Shown: positions 51,795 to 63,137, numbered from the stretch's first letter. The stretch: 64,000 nucleotides of DNA from Anarhynchus alexandrinus (GCA_008711295.1 VUYV01000090.1:985331-1049330); one strand, 5' to 3'. The notes: generated by a model from the sequence alone, not told the origin. A program made the numbers and translations.

Positions 51795-52218
51795 AGGACC
51801 CCATGCCAGAGCAGGTGGATGCACCTGAAGGAGGCTGTGACACCATATGAAGCCTGTGCTGGAGCAGGCTCCTGGCAGGACCTGTGGACCCGTGGAGAGA
51901 GGAAGCCACGCTGGAGCAGTTCGTGAAGAACTGCAGCCTGTGGGAAGGACTCGCGTTGGAGAACTGTCTCCTGTGGGATGGACCCCACACTGGAGCAGGT
52001 GAAGAGTGTGAGGACTCTTCCCCCAGAGGAGGAAGGAGCAGCAGAGACAATGCGTGATGAACCGACTGCAACCTCCATTTCCCATCCCCCTGTGCTGCTC
52101 AGGAGTAGGAGGTAGAGAAATGGGGAGTGAAGCTGAGTCTGGAAAGAACTAAGGGGTGGGGTAAGGTGTTTTAAGATTTAGTGTTCATTTCTCATTATCC
52201 TCCTCTGATTTGATTGGT

Positions 52219-52224
52219 AATAAA
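52219..52224 (+). terminator. LTR polyadenylation signal
   Basis: AATAAA in the context 'ttggtaataaattaaatt', about 190 bp before the LTR end. This fits the R-region poly-A signal of a retroviral LTR, with a T-rich 'ttattttcccc' stretch downstream. It could terminate plus-strand transcripts that run into the element. Confidence 0.6.
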
Positions 52225-52407
52225 TTAAATTATTTTCCCCAAGTTGAGCCTGTTTTGCCCATGATGGTCATCGCTGAATGATCCCTCCCTGTCCTTATCT
52301 CAATCCACAAACCTTTCATTATATTTTCTCTCCCCTGTCTAGCTGAGAAGGGGGAGTGATAGAGCGGCTTTGGTTGGCACCTGGCATCCAGCCAGGGTCA
52401 ACCCACC

Positions 52408-53165
52408 ATGGATGGATACAGGCTCTTGAGAAAAAACAGCCTGGGAAGGTGAGGAACGTGGATGGGTTTCAATCTATGCAAAGGGCTGGCTGCAACACAC
52501 TGCTTTGCTTGGAACAAAGGACAAGGCAGCCAAGACCTTATAGGTAAGGATTAGAGAACAGTCTGAAATGGATCACTTTATGCTAGGTGCCTGCTACAGA
52601 CCTCCTGATCAAAAAGGGAAAGTAGAAGAAGCCTTCATTTGAAAGCTGGGGGAAGCTCTCCGGTACTCGCTGGGGATGAGAACTACCCTGATATCTGCAG
52701 ATAGAGTAATACAGCTGGGCACAGGCAATCCATATTTCTGGTCTGTGTTGATGGTAATTTCTTGATGCAGGTGACGGATAAGTCTTCTGGACTTCTTACA
52801 AAGAATGAGTATGGGATGTAAAGGGCAGCCATAAGATCATGGAAATTAAAATTCTGAGAGAAGCAAGAAAGACAAATAGTACAATTACAAGCTGGCACTT
52901 CAGGAGAGCAGAATTCATCCTGTTCAGGGATCTGCTTGGTAGAATCTCATGGAAGACCACTGTGGAAGGTAAAGGGAAAGCCTGTGAGAGCTGGCTGATC
53001 TTCAAGGACAACCTCCTCAAAGCACAAAACAGCCCATTCCTGCATGCAGGAAGTCAAGCAAGCATGGTGGAAGGACAGCATGGATGAACAGAGAGCTCCT
53101 TACTCCCGAGTTCAAATACAAGAAGGAAGTATATCAAAGGTATGAGCAGGAGCGGGCTTAGTCTC
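52408..53165 (+). mobile_element. CR1 LINE, right part (endonuclease to pre-RT)
   Basis: Continuation of the CR1 interrupted by the LTR. It resumes at MDGYRLLRKNSLGR, the residues expected directly after the left part. Further on come ACYRPPDQKGKVEEAF (from about 52,588), the endonuclease catalytic box GDENYPDIC (about 52,672-52,699), and a frame (52,839-53,087) with EIKILREARKTNS, FRRAEFILFRDLLGR and ESWLIFKDNLLKAQ, the linker between endonuclease and reverse transcriptase. A last block (TAWMNRELL-like, 53,075-53,160) follows. Stops after 'EEAF' and after 'PDICR', plus frameshifts near 53,050, show it is dead. Unusually for CR1, the RT and 3' end are missing. Confidence 0.88.
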
Positions 53166-56100
53166 TTAGGCTCAGCTCTTGTCTCCAGTTATGTCAGACA
53201 CTTTGAAGTTTTGCAAATTTCTGCAAGCACTACCATGCAGACAGTGATCTTCCTTCCCCCTCCTCCAAAAAGAACTCTTCTGTGGGTTCTAATGAACTCA
53301 AACAAGTTCTAATTTTGCCTCTAGCTCATGACCATTTATAACTGTTTGGCTTACTGAAGTTCTCATTTGAAACTTGAATGTTTAGCCTGGAGTTCAGCAG
53401 TTTCTGGCCCCGATTCCAGTGTTGAGTTTGATAACAACAGGTTATAAACCCTCACTTCATCTTAGGAAGAACATCTGTCCTGACTGCTGTCTGTCCTGAT
53501 CTGTCCAGATCTTCTTCAGAGCGTGCATCAGAAATGCAACACAGACATAACTTTCACCCATATCTATAGAATATTTCTATAGCTACGGATACACCTACAG
53601 TGACGGATCTCTGTAAACCTATCCAGACCCAGCCACAGCTATGTGTCACTTCCTGAACCAAGAGTTTTGCAAGACCTGGTCAAGAACAAAGGATCATTAC
53701 TGTTGGGAGTTTTTTTAAGACTGAAGAATTATAGCCCTCTGATCTTGAATGCTCTCATCATCTTTTTGAAAAGAGACAAAGATTTTTGCAAGCTACTTAA
53801 ACTGGCTACATGACCACCACACAATTCTGCACTCATCTCTCTCTCACCTCAATTACTGTTGGCTGGAGTTTCTAAGTGTCCTGCGAGATGACAGTGAACA
53901 AACACCATGTTGCCTATGCAGCACATTATGAACCATGTCTCAATCAGCCAGTGCATAACAACAGCCTTCCAGTTTCTCAAATTACTCTTCATAGCAGAAC
54001 TCGCTACTCACAGACTGGATTGTAGCTTTCTCAAATTGTAGCTTCCTCCCACTGATAAAAGAGACATTTTCTCACAGGCAAGGTATATTTTACCGGTCAA
54101 TTAATTTTCTATTACATTTGTCCTAGCTATAGATATATAGGTCTCAGAAAAGAGAAATGATAATGAGAAGACAAAGAGGGAAGATCTCCCTAAAATAGTA
54201 AAAATGTCTGCCTCAGAGGCAATTCTTCCCTACCAACAAAGGTATATAGACTGTTAGTAAAATTGAATTTAAATAATATTCTGTTAATATCATAAACCAA
54301 TTTCAGTTGTTTTCACTTTTGCAAAATTCCCTTTGAAATCTAGCGTTGTAGAATTTAGCTCACAACTTGGGTTCTTCCAAGTAGCACTGTTGGCCTGTCC
54401 ATTTATTTCAGTTTTACCTTTTTATTATTTTCAGATTACAGAGTGCCCTCCCTACAGTTGGGTATTGACTGCTTACAATCTAACAATCTAATCTTGCAAA
54501 CACTAGCCAGTTTGGTACTTACTCCAGGAGGCCTTAGGTCTACACAGGGAAGTTTCACAGCAGTACATATAATGTTTGGTAGCACTGGCAACATCAGGTT
54601 TTTGTCTGACATTGCTGATTTTGCCCCCTTAACTTGCAGAAGTAAATTTTCATGTTTGACCCTGAACATTTACTTCTTATTGGGAGGAGAAAGCAGAGGC
54701 ATCAAAGCAGGGCCTTGCTTAATGTAGTTTACTATCAATGAAATATACCCAAATCCCCACTTCCCTGAGCAAATGACACAAATGCAACCCATTCTTGTGG
54801 ATTCCTTGAGCAAGCTTACTTTACCTGAAGAAACAGTCTTCCAGAGCCTGAGCCAAAAAGTGCTAATGCACATTTCCTTGTTCCCAAATTAGCCCCAGGA
54901 AACCTATCCTGAGAGGCATGTCATTCATTGCAGAGTTAAATTTGGGTGATCATGAGTATATGGCAAGGTCACAAGCCTGCACAAGAAAGGTCACACACCC
55001 CAAGTGATACCTGCATTACTGTGTTCTCAGTCACCTCCTCCTACCTGATCACCCCACATTTCTTAAAGCTGTAACATAGTGAGCAACTTTGCAATTTTTT
55101 CCCAGGGACCTTTGCCTTTCTGGACACTCAGAAGGAACAGAAAGGCAGTAATGAAGCATTTATCCCAATAGCCTGAGGGAACACCATTTAATCTGAAAGA
55201 GAGGGTTTTGTCTCTTTGCATGATAAAGCAGCAATTTCACAATTTCACAAATTAAGTCAAGGTAAGGTTATACCAAAGCCAAATCCTGCCCTCTCTCTCT
55301 TTCTGCAGTCCCTGGGGGGTTGCTTGCAACTCCCTTCTCCACCACTCCTGGGCACGTAACCCTGCCTTCTCCTTTGCACTGTATCTGACTCTTGTTGGGT
55401 CTTAGTTAAGAGTTGTGAACCCAGCAGAACCCTTTTCTCCTGAATGTGTTTTCTGCCAAGTATGTAAAATGAATCGACTCACATGAGGGGTTTGGTGAGC
55501 GCCACAGCTGGTACAAGGTAAGAAGCGAACCCACAAGCCAAGCATAAAAAGGAAAGACTAAGGAGGGATAAGTACTTTCTCTTTTCTCAGCAAGTGGAAC
55601 CTTAAATCAGCTCAAACCCCCTCCCATAGCTTCACCATTCATCTTCAGTAAAGATATACCATAAGACTTGAGATGCTTTGGCCTAGCTATTAACCTCTGT
55701 AGCTGTTATAATAGAGGAGACTGAAAGCTTTAGCTGTTAGACAAAAGAGAGAGTTAATCCACTTAGTCTCCATCAGGATTTCTTTTAGGTGTGGTTATGG
55801 TCAATCTTTAAGTCTTTCTATAGAGTATTTTCACTCTGTACTTCAGTGACCTTTAAACATTATGGGCGGCCATTAGCACTTCTCAGCATAACAATATTAA
55901 TACCAGCCTGGAGAATGATGCAGATCAAATCGTACTGAAGTGAATACCGTGGAGGAACACAAGTTGTCTTGTTCGCTGCTGCTTTGGCTCTCCCTGCAAC
56001 TCCTGGTTTGGAAAATACCTCACCAAAAAGAAAAAGGATCCATGTTTTTGGTGTTGTTTTTTTTTTAATCTCTCCCTGGGTGGGTTAAGAAAACACCAGA

Positions 56101-59100
56101 AGGGCACTGCTTCTTATCTTGTATTCTCCATGCTTCCCTACAGAGACTCAGTACAACCCAGAAGAGGGGAAGATACAGCCACTTACCACTTAACAAAAAC
56201 ACCCGCAATTCAGTCTAGCAGAAATCAGTTGTCACCCCACAGTTCAGACCAATCCCACCAATGGTTGTGGGGTTTGGTTTTTTTAACTCTCTGGTGAAAT
56301 ACCCCAATGCTTTTTGTTTGTTTTTTCGCTTCTTGTATAGTGTACTAGAGCCAAACACACCCCTTGTTCCTCTAGATAATCACTCCAAATGTGAAATGGA
56401 AAGCAGTCTGCCACAGAGCATCCCTCCTGCAGCTGCTGATTAAGACACTGCTCTGGAACTCCTAATATTTCAGGCCATTTCCAGGGGAACTGCATCTCCC
56501 TAAGGAATCTCACTCAATGGGAATGTCAGAAACAAGAACTGAACCCACATCACAATCACAATTTTTGTGCGCTGAAACTGCATTCAGGCTATTAGACACG
56601 TTCCATTATACTACGCAATGATTAAGCCTTTTGCAGCACAGCAAAAACAGGGAGCTCGTGTTTTCTAACACCTGTGGGAATGGCTTTCTCTTCCCGTGGT
56701 TGAAATCAGGAAAGCGCTAGACCTAACCATAGGCAGGGGACTCCAAAGTAAACTATGGAGCATGTTTAAACCTGTGGACAGCTGCTGTGGGGTATGAGAG
56801 GTGCTGTAAGCCTACACTTCACTATACTCCCACAGCTACCCAAACACTGTGATTGTACCACTGTGGCATCTCTACCGGATCAGCAAGTCCCCTCACCACT
56901 TTCCAGACAGGGCATTTATACAAATCTCCTTAAATGCTTTTGAAGACCAGTACCTGAACTGGCCACAACTTTTGGTACTGACTTCACCATCCAGGCTTTA
57001 GCTATCATCTACTGTTATTGGGGGGGAGGAGGGGGGGAATCATGAGTACTACTGCTTAAATTGATGAAAGCAGTCACCAGCATCCCTGGCAGGAATATGT
57101 AAGTTTTTCATTCTTACATACTGCTCTGTTTCCTCTTTCTGCTCAGTGCCAGCACAAGCATTTCTGCTGCTGCACAGTAAACTGGAGGATTGATCTGACT
57201 GAAAAATAACCCAATTCTTCACTTCCAATCCATTAAACTTACTCACTGGCCCATCCTGACAGCAGGCATTTCCAGAGGTTTGTTATATACATATAATTTA
57301 AACAGATCAAGTAGAGAAATATATTGCACATTTGAAATGAAGCTTTACAATGCAGATTTATCTGCTATTCAGATCATTGCTGGCACAAACTTTAGGAACT
57401 TTACTCTTTCTGTGAGTAAAAACAAAAATGTCACAGTTTTTGCCACAATTTTTTCTTCTCAAAGACATTTCCACCCTAAACAAGAAATTCACCTGATCTT
57501 TCCTCTCAAATGATTCTGCAAAGGAGTTGCAATGTAAAGGCACCAGAGCACAATGCTGCCTTCACTGAAAGAAGTAACAGAGGAGCTGGGTTAACAATAA
57601 GCTTGAGATATAAAACACAAAGCTACTGGAAAATAAGCTATTTGACGTATCAGTGGACCCTAAGATACACAGGTGAGGCTTTGTCTGTCCTACTAAGAGG
57701 ATAAAATTTACCCACTATTGCCAATAGCTCCTGAAACATCTTCTTTGTATTGACATGTCCTCTGAAGCACCAGTTTAAGAGCCCTCCTTGCTCAAATTAT
57801 AACTTCATTAGGGCAGGAATATCATGTTCTTATACTCTTACTCGGCATAGGAAGTAAGGAGAGAAAAGTAGTAACATTTCTGCTATTGAGAACTTATCGC
57901 TAAGGTCAAGCAAGCACTGATGCATTACAAACCAGTTAGTTACTGAAGAATTCCTCTCCCCAGAAGAATAGCCAGAGCACTGCTACCAGTTTATCATACA
58001 TGAACACAGAAGACCCTAAAAACAGGTAGCTAAGTACGCTTGCTATTCCTATAGGAACAGGCTAGGATTAGCCTCGTCTGGAATTTTTGTATAGGACATA
58101 GTTTAGGTTAAAAATAAACATGGATTGTTTCCCCTCCTCAAAGGAAATTTGCAACTATACCAAGCAATGTACAAAGACTGTATTGCTTTATGGACAAATG
58201 GGATTATAACCATTCCACCAATTTTAACAATTAGTGCCCTATCTACACTACAAAAATCTAACCCTGCTGTAAGAAAAACAGGGAACAAACAAATCTGACT
58301 CCTTTGCCCTCAGTATATACAATCATAGTGCAAATGAACTCTAACATAAAGTTTCATTCCCAAACCTGTTAAAACGATACTACTTTATGTTACAACCACT
58401 TTAGCAGTGCCTACTTCAACCATAGGAGTCCTGTAAACCATAAAACTGCAGAGCTCATACTTCAGCAGAAAAGAACATGGTTATATGGAGCTCCTGCTAC
58501 AGATTTGTCAACGGACATCCTACTCCATGCATCCTTCCCTCATTTACAGACAACATGCCCCACTAAAAGAGAACTGAACGTTGTCTTTGGGGCCTTTCTT
58601 TCCATGGAGAACACTCCAAGTAGAAGGAACTAACCTTGCTCTTTGCCTGAGCCTGCTGATAAAAGACTGGCTGACTTCAGAAAAACTCGAAAAACATCAG
58701 ATCAGATTTGTGTCTTAGACACTCAAAGGAAGCCTGACTTTAAACAGCAACAGCATGAAGAAGACGGACTGCTTTTCAAGCTTTAAACATCATCATGTGA
58801 ATTCAGGTATTCATAGCTTGAATTCATTTTAGCGGTATAAGCCAAAAGGTGGTATGCATTAGGAAAATACACCTGTTCGATGCCTTCCCCAAAAGCAAGA
58901 AGTGATGAAAAGCAGCCAGCCTGGTTTCAGTACTGTTAGAGGAACCACAACCGGAACCTTGTCCCATCCGTCTTCTCAGACCATCTTTTGAGGGGCGATG
59001 GTCAAAATAGGTTGGTCCCCTTATAGCAGTAGCTAACCTATTTCTTTCATGATTGTGAGGCGATGATCACCACGTACAGGGATGACAAACTGCCTAATGC

Positions 59101-59639
59101 CATTTCACCCTGGGCACTATACTACTGAAAGGCAGGCTGAGACCACGGCAATGAGGGTCAGACAGGAACCAGCTGGTGGGCTGGTTGGAAAATAACCCCT
59201 TTGCTAGTAAATATTATCAGCAAGAAATCAGTTCCCTGCTGCAGATGGCAACTAAATGGCATACAATAGACAGAAGACGAAATTTTGTTTACGAGCCTGG
59301 GACTGAGCTGGTGGTCAAAACCCGGGTCGGAGAGACTCTTTCTCCAGACACACAGGCCTCCCGCACCTGATTAACACCGCTCAGGTGAAAACCCTCTGCA
59401 GGCAGGGAGTTAACCCTGTGGGTAAAGTTAGATCTTTATTTTTTATAGGACAGGACTGCAGATTTACCTTCTTCCCACCCAGCACTCCCTGCATTAATGT
59501 AGTCCTTCAGGCAGGCAAACCACCCAGCCCTCCATCCCTCCTTTATTTCCTCTTCCTCTCCTGCATTTTATTTGACTCCAAAATGAAAATGGGGGAGAGG
59601 GTGGCAGGTTAGAGGAAAGCCTGCAGAGGATTCCTCCTC
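53166..59639. other. Long stretch without recognised gene
   Basis: About 6.5 kb with no exon, RNA gene or clear transposon. A G-rich polypurine run at 57,020-57,037 could form a G-quadruplex. The segment 56,525-56,620 ('gaactgaacccacatcac', 'ctattagacacgttcc') faintly resembles a tRNA-derived SINE tail. At 57,815-57,850 there is a weak resemblance to the repeat at 44,812. 58,900-59,400 is unusually free of low-complexity sequence and might be conserved, but this cannot be shown here. Confidence 0.4.
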
Positions 59640-59960
59640 CCCAGATTAGGATTTAATTGTATTCCTAGTGAGTCCCTTCTGGTTGCGCTTGGTCTTTCAG
59701 ATGAATGTTTCATCAATATGATTAGGATCACATCCCTCAGTCTCGTCTATTTACACAATCGGTTGTGACAGCTCAGAGTATAGTACTCCCTAAAGGAAAT
59801 ATTAGATACCACCCTATCATTTTATTCAAATCATATTTTGCACTCCACACTTTCAGCCTAATGTCATTCTCCCCTGGATTACGTATTTGTGATATCCAGC
59901 AAGCACTAAAATTCTTCCAATAAGGATTAGATTAATATTTATATTAGCCATACTCATATT
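59640..59960. promoter_or_regulatory. Possible conserved element left of CpG island
   Basis: Low-GC, non-repetitive sequence beside the CpG island, with several GATTA-type homeodomain cores: agattagga (59,644), tgattagga (59,719), ggattacg (59,876) and ggattagattaat (59,925). GGATTA is the preferred core of K50 homeodomain factors (OTX, PITX, CRX). Such clusters near developmental promoters can be enhancers. The density is suggestive only, because AT-rich DNA yields these cores often. Confidence 0.25.
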
Positions 59961-60085
59961 ATCATGAACAAGGCTATGGAGATTTTGGGAGGGGAGGACT
60001 GGGCTGCAGATACCTCAAGGGCTGGGGAATTGGGCTTGTATGTAAAAAAAAATGTGGGGCGAACAGTGACAAAAGTAGTGGTAGT

Positions 60086-60115
60086 AATAACAATAATAAT
60101 TAATAATAATAATAG
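60086..60115. repeat. (AAT)n microsatellite
   Basis: An imperfect AAT repeat of about 30 bp, interrupted by 'aataacaataat' and 'taataat' variants. It sits at the left shore of the CpG island and is likely length-polymorphic. Confidence 0.9.
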
Positions 60116-60119
60116 CAGC

Positions 60120-61740
60120 ACCGATGGCGGCAAAACCCAATTTCATGAAGTGGACGGGTGCGAGGGAAGAGCCGGCGGGCCCCATCTCCTTCGCCTCAAC
60201 CCCCCTCGGCGCCATTTTCTCCTCAATACCGGGACCCCACCGCCGCCCACCGCCTGTTCCCCCGGCACCCCAGCCGGTAGTCCCGGCGGGAAGGGGCATT
60301 TCTGAAGCGTAACAGTACCGCTGGAGCCATCAGGGACCTATTCTCCCTTCGACCGCCGCCGCCCTCCCCTCAAGGCCGCCCGTTCGGCCCCGCCGCGCTG
60401 AGGCGGCCCTGAGGAGAGGGCGGCGGCTGAGGGGGCTGTAAAAATAACCGTTTCTGGTAACCCCCCCTCCCCCCCCCGCCCTAACGCCGCGCTCCCCTCA
60501 GAGAGGAGGAGGTGGAAAGGAGAGAGCAGGTGGTGAAAAGGCGGCGTTGAGGAAGGTGGGAGCAGAAATTAAAGACCGAAAGTAAAACCCCATCGCATTA
60601 CTCGAAGAGAAAACACACCGGGGAAGAAAAAAAAAATACCTGCGCCGTCCTTCCCCGGAGCGCTGAGACTGCCGCCCCGGAGAAGGAGCCCCTTTTCTCC
60701 CGGGGGGGGTCGGGGGAGACGCCATCGGAAGGAGAAAGATTTCGGGGTCGTTTCGTTTTCCCGCCCGGGTGTGAAGCCCCGGCGATACAATTCGGGGCGA
60801 GCAGCCAGGGACGAAGTTTCGTTGGAAAAAATAAAAATAATAATAAACCCAGACGGTTGCTCCCGATGTGCCGCTACACAGAGCACAAGCGGGAGAGGCG
60901 ATGAGCTGTCAGGTCTGCTTTAACGAAAAAAAACCCAAAACACAGAGGTTTTGGTGAGGAATGGTCTCAACCCCTCCGACCAGCCCGTCTCCGCTGCCTC
61001 TATTGCCCCGCCGGGCGTCCATGCTATTAAAAACAAGTAAGAGCGAAGCAGGCAGAGCAACCCGCCGGCTGAGTGGGGAGATATCCCAGAGAACCGCTAA
61101 TTTCGCGGGGAACGGCCTCAAATGGTTACACCGGTGTATCCCCGCCCGCGGGTCAGGCGTGGTGCTGGGGGGGACGGGGAACGGGACACGGGGCACGAGG
61201 GGACGAGGAGCGGAGCCCCCGGGGCGGGCAGTGCCGGTGCCTTTTGCCCGCCGGGAGCGAAGCAAGAAGCGGGCCGGGCTCCAGCCACCAGCGCGGGTTT
61301 TCCTCAACCGGAGGACGTAGTTTTGCAGCATCACCGGGCAGGCGAGCGGTTCACCCCTCACCGCACACCACCGCAATGGTGTAAATAACTGCTTTTATTT
61401 TTATTTTTTTTTAATCTTTTCCCACCTCTAGATCCTCCTGCCCTCCCGCCCCCTCCCCCCCAAATCCTCGTCCAGCTGTCGGTTCAAAGTCGCACGCCGT
61501 TTTCATTGCGAGAGCGACCGCATATCGGCCGACGGGCGCGTTTCTGGCCGCAGGCTGCCAGGCGAAGGGGCCGCCGCCTTCTGTCCCGGCACACGCCCGC
61601 CTTTGCCCGCGGGGTTGTCGGGGCTGCGAAGGAAGAGGGGTGGGGGGGAAAGAGGGACAAGTCATCCTGCGGGTCGCCCCCCTCCCTCCGAACCCGCGAT
61701 AAAAAGCCCGCCGAAGGCTCTCCACCCGGAGCCTGCTGTT
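60120..61740. promoter_or_regulatory. CpG island, left lobe
   Basis: An abrupt change from AT-rich DNA to about 1.6 kb of GC-rich sequence with very frequent CpG, the opposite of the CpG-depleted remainder of the window. Multiple Sp1-type GC boxes occur (ggggcggg near 61,221, cccgccccct near 61,448). Unmethylated islands of this kind normally mark a promoter. A TATA-like ATAAAAA at about 61,698 on the plus strand is one possible start. Long overlapping frames on both strands (for example 60,909-61,376 minus) are expected in CpG-rich DNA and have no recognisable similarity, so I call no coding exon. The gene it serves is not identifiable from this window. Confidence 0.85.
61167..61193 (+). other. 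G-quadruplex-forming motif
   Basis: Four G blocks (7, 4, 3 and 4 G) with short loops AC, AAC and ACAC, inside the left CpG lobe. This fits the usual G3+N1-7 pattern on the plus strand. Promoter quadruplexes can influence transcription. Further G/C-run candidates lie at about 60,461-60,480 and 60,698-60,717. Confidence 0.6.
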
Positions 61741-61744
61741 TGTC

Positions 61745-62022
61745 TCGGTAAATCACATTACGAAGCAAAGTGCAAGGGGTAGTTAACTTTATCTGCTGTT
61801 AATGTAAACAAATAAGAAGCATTCAGTTCCTTGATCTTTATTTAAATATAGAGTTGTTTATCAGTGTCATCCTATGAAGATTAATTAGATACCTTTATTC
61901 ACAATTTGGCGTCTGACACCCCATTTTAGGAATGCATTATAATCACAAGGTGTTAATTGGGGCCAGCCAGGCACTTATGTTTCTTATTAAACAGTGTGAG
62001 GACTTTTCACAAGAATTAATTT
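61745..62022. promoter_or_regulatory. AT-rich insert between CpG lobes, possible enhancer
   Basis: A 280-bp AT-rich, non-repetitive stretch set between two CpG-dense lobes. It contains TCF/LEF-like 'ccttgatctttat' (61,830), a paired homeodomain core 'gattaattaga' (61,879), and 'aaggtgttaattgg' (61,947), which joins a T-box half-site (AGGTGT) to a TTAATT core. Low CpG within an island and a dense set of developmental-factor motifs suggest a conserved regulatory element. No repeat family is recognisable, and conservation cannot be tested here. Confidence 0.3.
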
Positions 62023-62023
62023 C

Positions 62024-62048
62024 TTTTTTTTTTTTTTTTTTTTNTTTT
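62024..62048. repeat. Poly-T run with one ambiguous base
   Basis: A run of T interrupted by the only N in the window (62,044). This is most likely an unresolved homopolymer length or base call in the assembly. The true length is uncertain. Confidence 0.9.
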
Positions 62049-62079
62049 ACCGTGCGGTGCAAAAATATACAGCTTTTAA

Positions 62080-62900
62080 GAGCAGACCGCGGCGGAATCG
62101 TGCTCATCACCGATGTTCGCAGCCCGGGAGGGGCGGGCGAGTTGCGGCCGGCATGCCACCGCCCCCCCCGGCTGGAAATGGGGGACAGCCTGCCTTTCCA
62201 GGGGGCTTTTCCGAGAGGGGATATCCCCCGCTTGAGGAAAAAAAAAAAAAAGGAAAAAATAATTTAAAATAAAAAGTTCCTAATCACTTAAAAAATTACC
62301 TTAAATCCCCCTCTGTCCCAGATGGGATGCGGCTCCTTGTGCAGAGGGAGAGCTGCTGGGACACCGATTTGTTTCGTTCGCCAAGGCACAGAGCCGGAGC
62401 CTCGCACCGAGGAGTGAAGAACTGATCGAAATCTCCTCGGAAATCCGCCGCTCTCCGCTCCGGAGAGGGGGGAGCTGCCCGGGGGCCGCTGCCAGTGCCG
62501 CCCCGTCCCCCCCCGATGGCATTACCTCCTCCGGGGCGGACCCCGGCCAGAGCCCCTGGTTTATTTTGTTTGCAGCCGGGCATCGCTAACAGTTTAATCC
62601 CATTACTGCCTGCATATCCTCTGGAAAGGTCCTGCTGCCGCGGGAGCCGGGAATCAATTGCTCTGCCAGGAGGGGTTTTCTACCCAGATAAGCGGGCAGG
62701 GGAATTTCTTACCGCGTTCCGGGAAGCGGAGAAGGGGGCAGCCCCGCTGCTGCTGGGGGAGGTGAGCCGAGTTCACAGGTCCCTCCCCGGGACGAGGGCT
62801 GAGCTCACACCTCGCCTCCCCCAGCCCCGCGGGGGAAAAAAGATGCACCGTCAGATTTTTGGACCAAGACGGGGGCTCAGTTTGAGGGGTGTACAGAACT
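62080..62900. promoter_or_regulatory. CpG island, right lobe
   Basis: A second CpG-dense lobe with GC boxes (ggggcgggcg near 62,131, ggggcgga near 62,534) and a pyrimidine-rich edge. A good plus-strand splice-donor match, GGAG|GTGAGC, lies at 62,762, and minus-strand donor-like sites occur at about 62,711 and 62,299, so a first exon on either strand is possible. The 167-codon plus frame at 62,495-62,998 is proline/arginine-rich and has no recognisable domain. I treat it as a chance frame in GC-rich DNA. Confidence 0.75.
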
Positions 62901-63137
62901 GTGGCAAACCACGAAGATTAAAAAAAAAATACCACCAAACCAACACAAAACCCACCACACACAGAGCAGCATCCCAACGAACACAGTGCAGGGATTAAGC
63001 AGGAAGGAAAAACTTTGCAAGAGATGGCTAGATTTGGAGGCAACTCAACCCCCAAGGATTATGCTTCCTCTTCCTCCCCCCAGCAGGGACCCCCGATAGA
63101 GGCAAAGAAGAGGCAGAGAGCCACCCCCACACTGATC

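Larger units (their letters stand above)
51373..52409 (+). mobile_element. Solo LTR of an endogenous retrovirus
   Basis: A single long terminal repeat of about 1.04 kb. It begins near TGTATTTGGTTTGTGTGG and ends at 'cagccagggtcaacccacca'. It carries 'ccgacagagccaatgccagc', a U3-like region with three copies of CTGCAGCCCATGG (51,701, 51,743, 51,782) spaced about 40 bp apart and three 'ctggagcag' units, a polyadenylation signal at 52,219-52,224, and a U5-like end 'ggcacctggcatccagcc'. From memory this is an ERVL-like avian LTR. No gag, pol or env and no second LTR flank it, so it is a solo LTR left by recombination between the two ends of a provirus. Sequence ATGGACGG before it and ATGGATGG at its end give the duplicated target, and exact ends are uncertain by a few bases. 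Confidence 0.88.

Noticed and set aside
51554..52085. Overlapping minus-strand frames inside the LTR
   Set aside because: They are antisense to the LTR and owe their length to its GC-rich internal repeats. They are not retroviral genes.
56525..56620. Possible tRNA-derived SINE (MIR- or AmnSINE-like)
   Set aside because: A GAACC-type string and a 'gctattagac' pattern are suggestive, but the match is too diverged to call without a library search.
60909..61376. 155-codon minus-strand frame in the CpG island
   Set aside because: GC-rich DNA has few stop codons, frames of similar length occur on the other strand in the same place, and the peptide shows no domain or splice context.
62495..62998. 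167-codon plus-strand frame rich in Pro, Arg and Gly
   Set aside because: Composition follows the CpG-rich DNA; no recognisable motif. It also passes straight through a good splice donor at 62,762.
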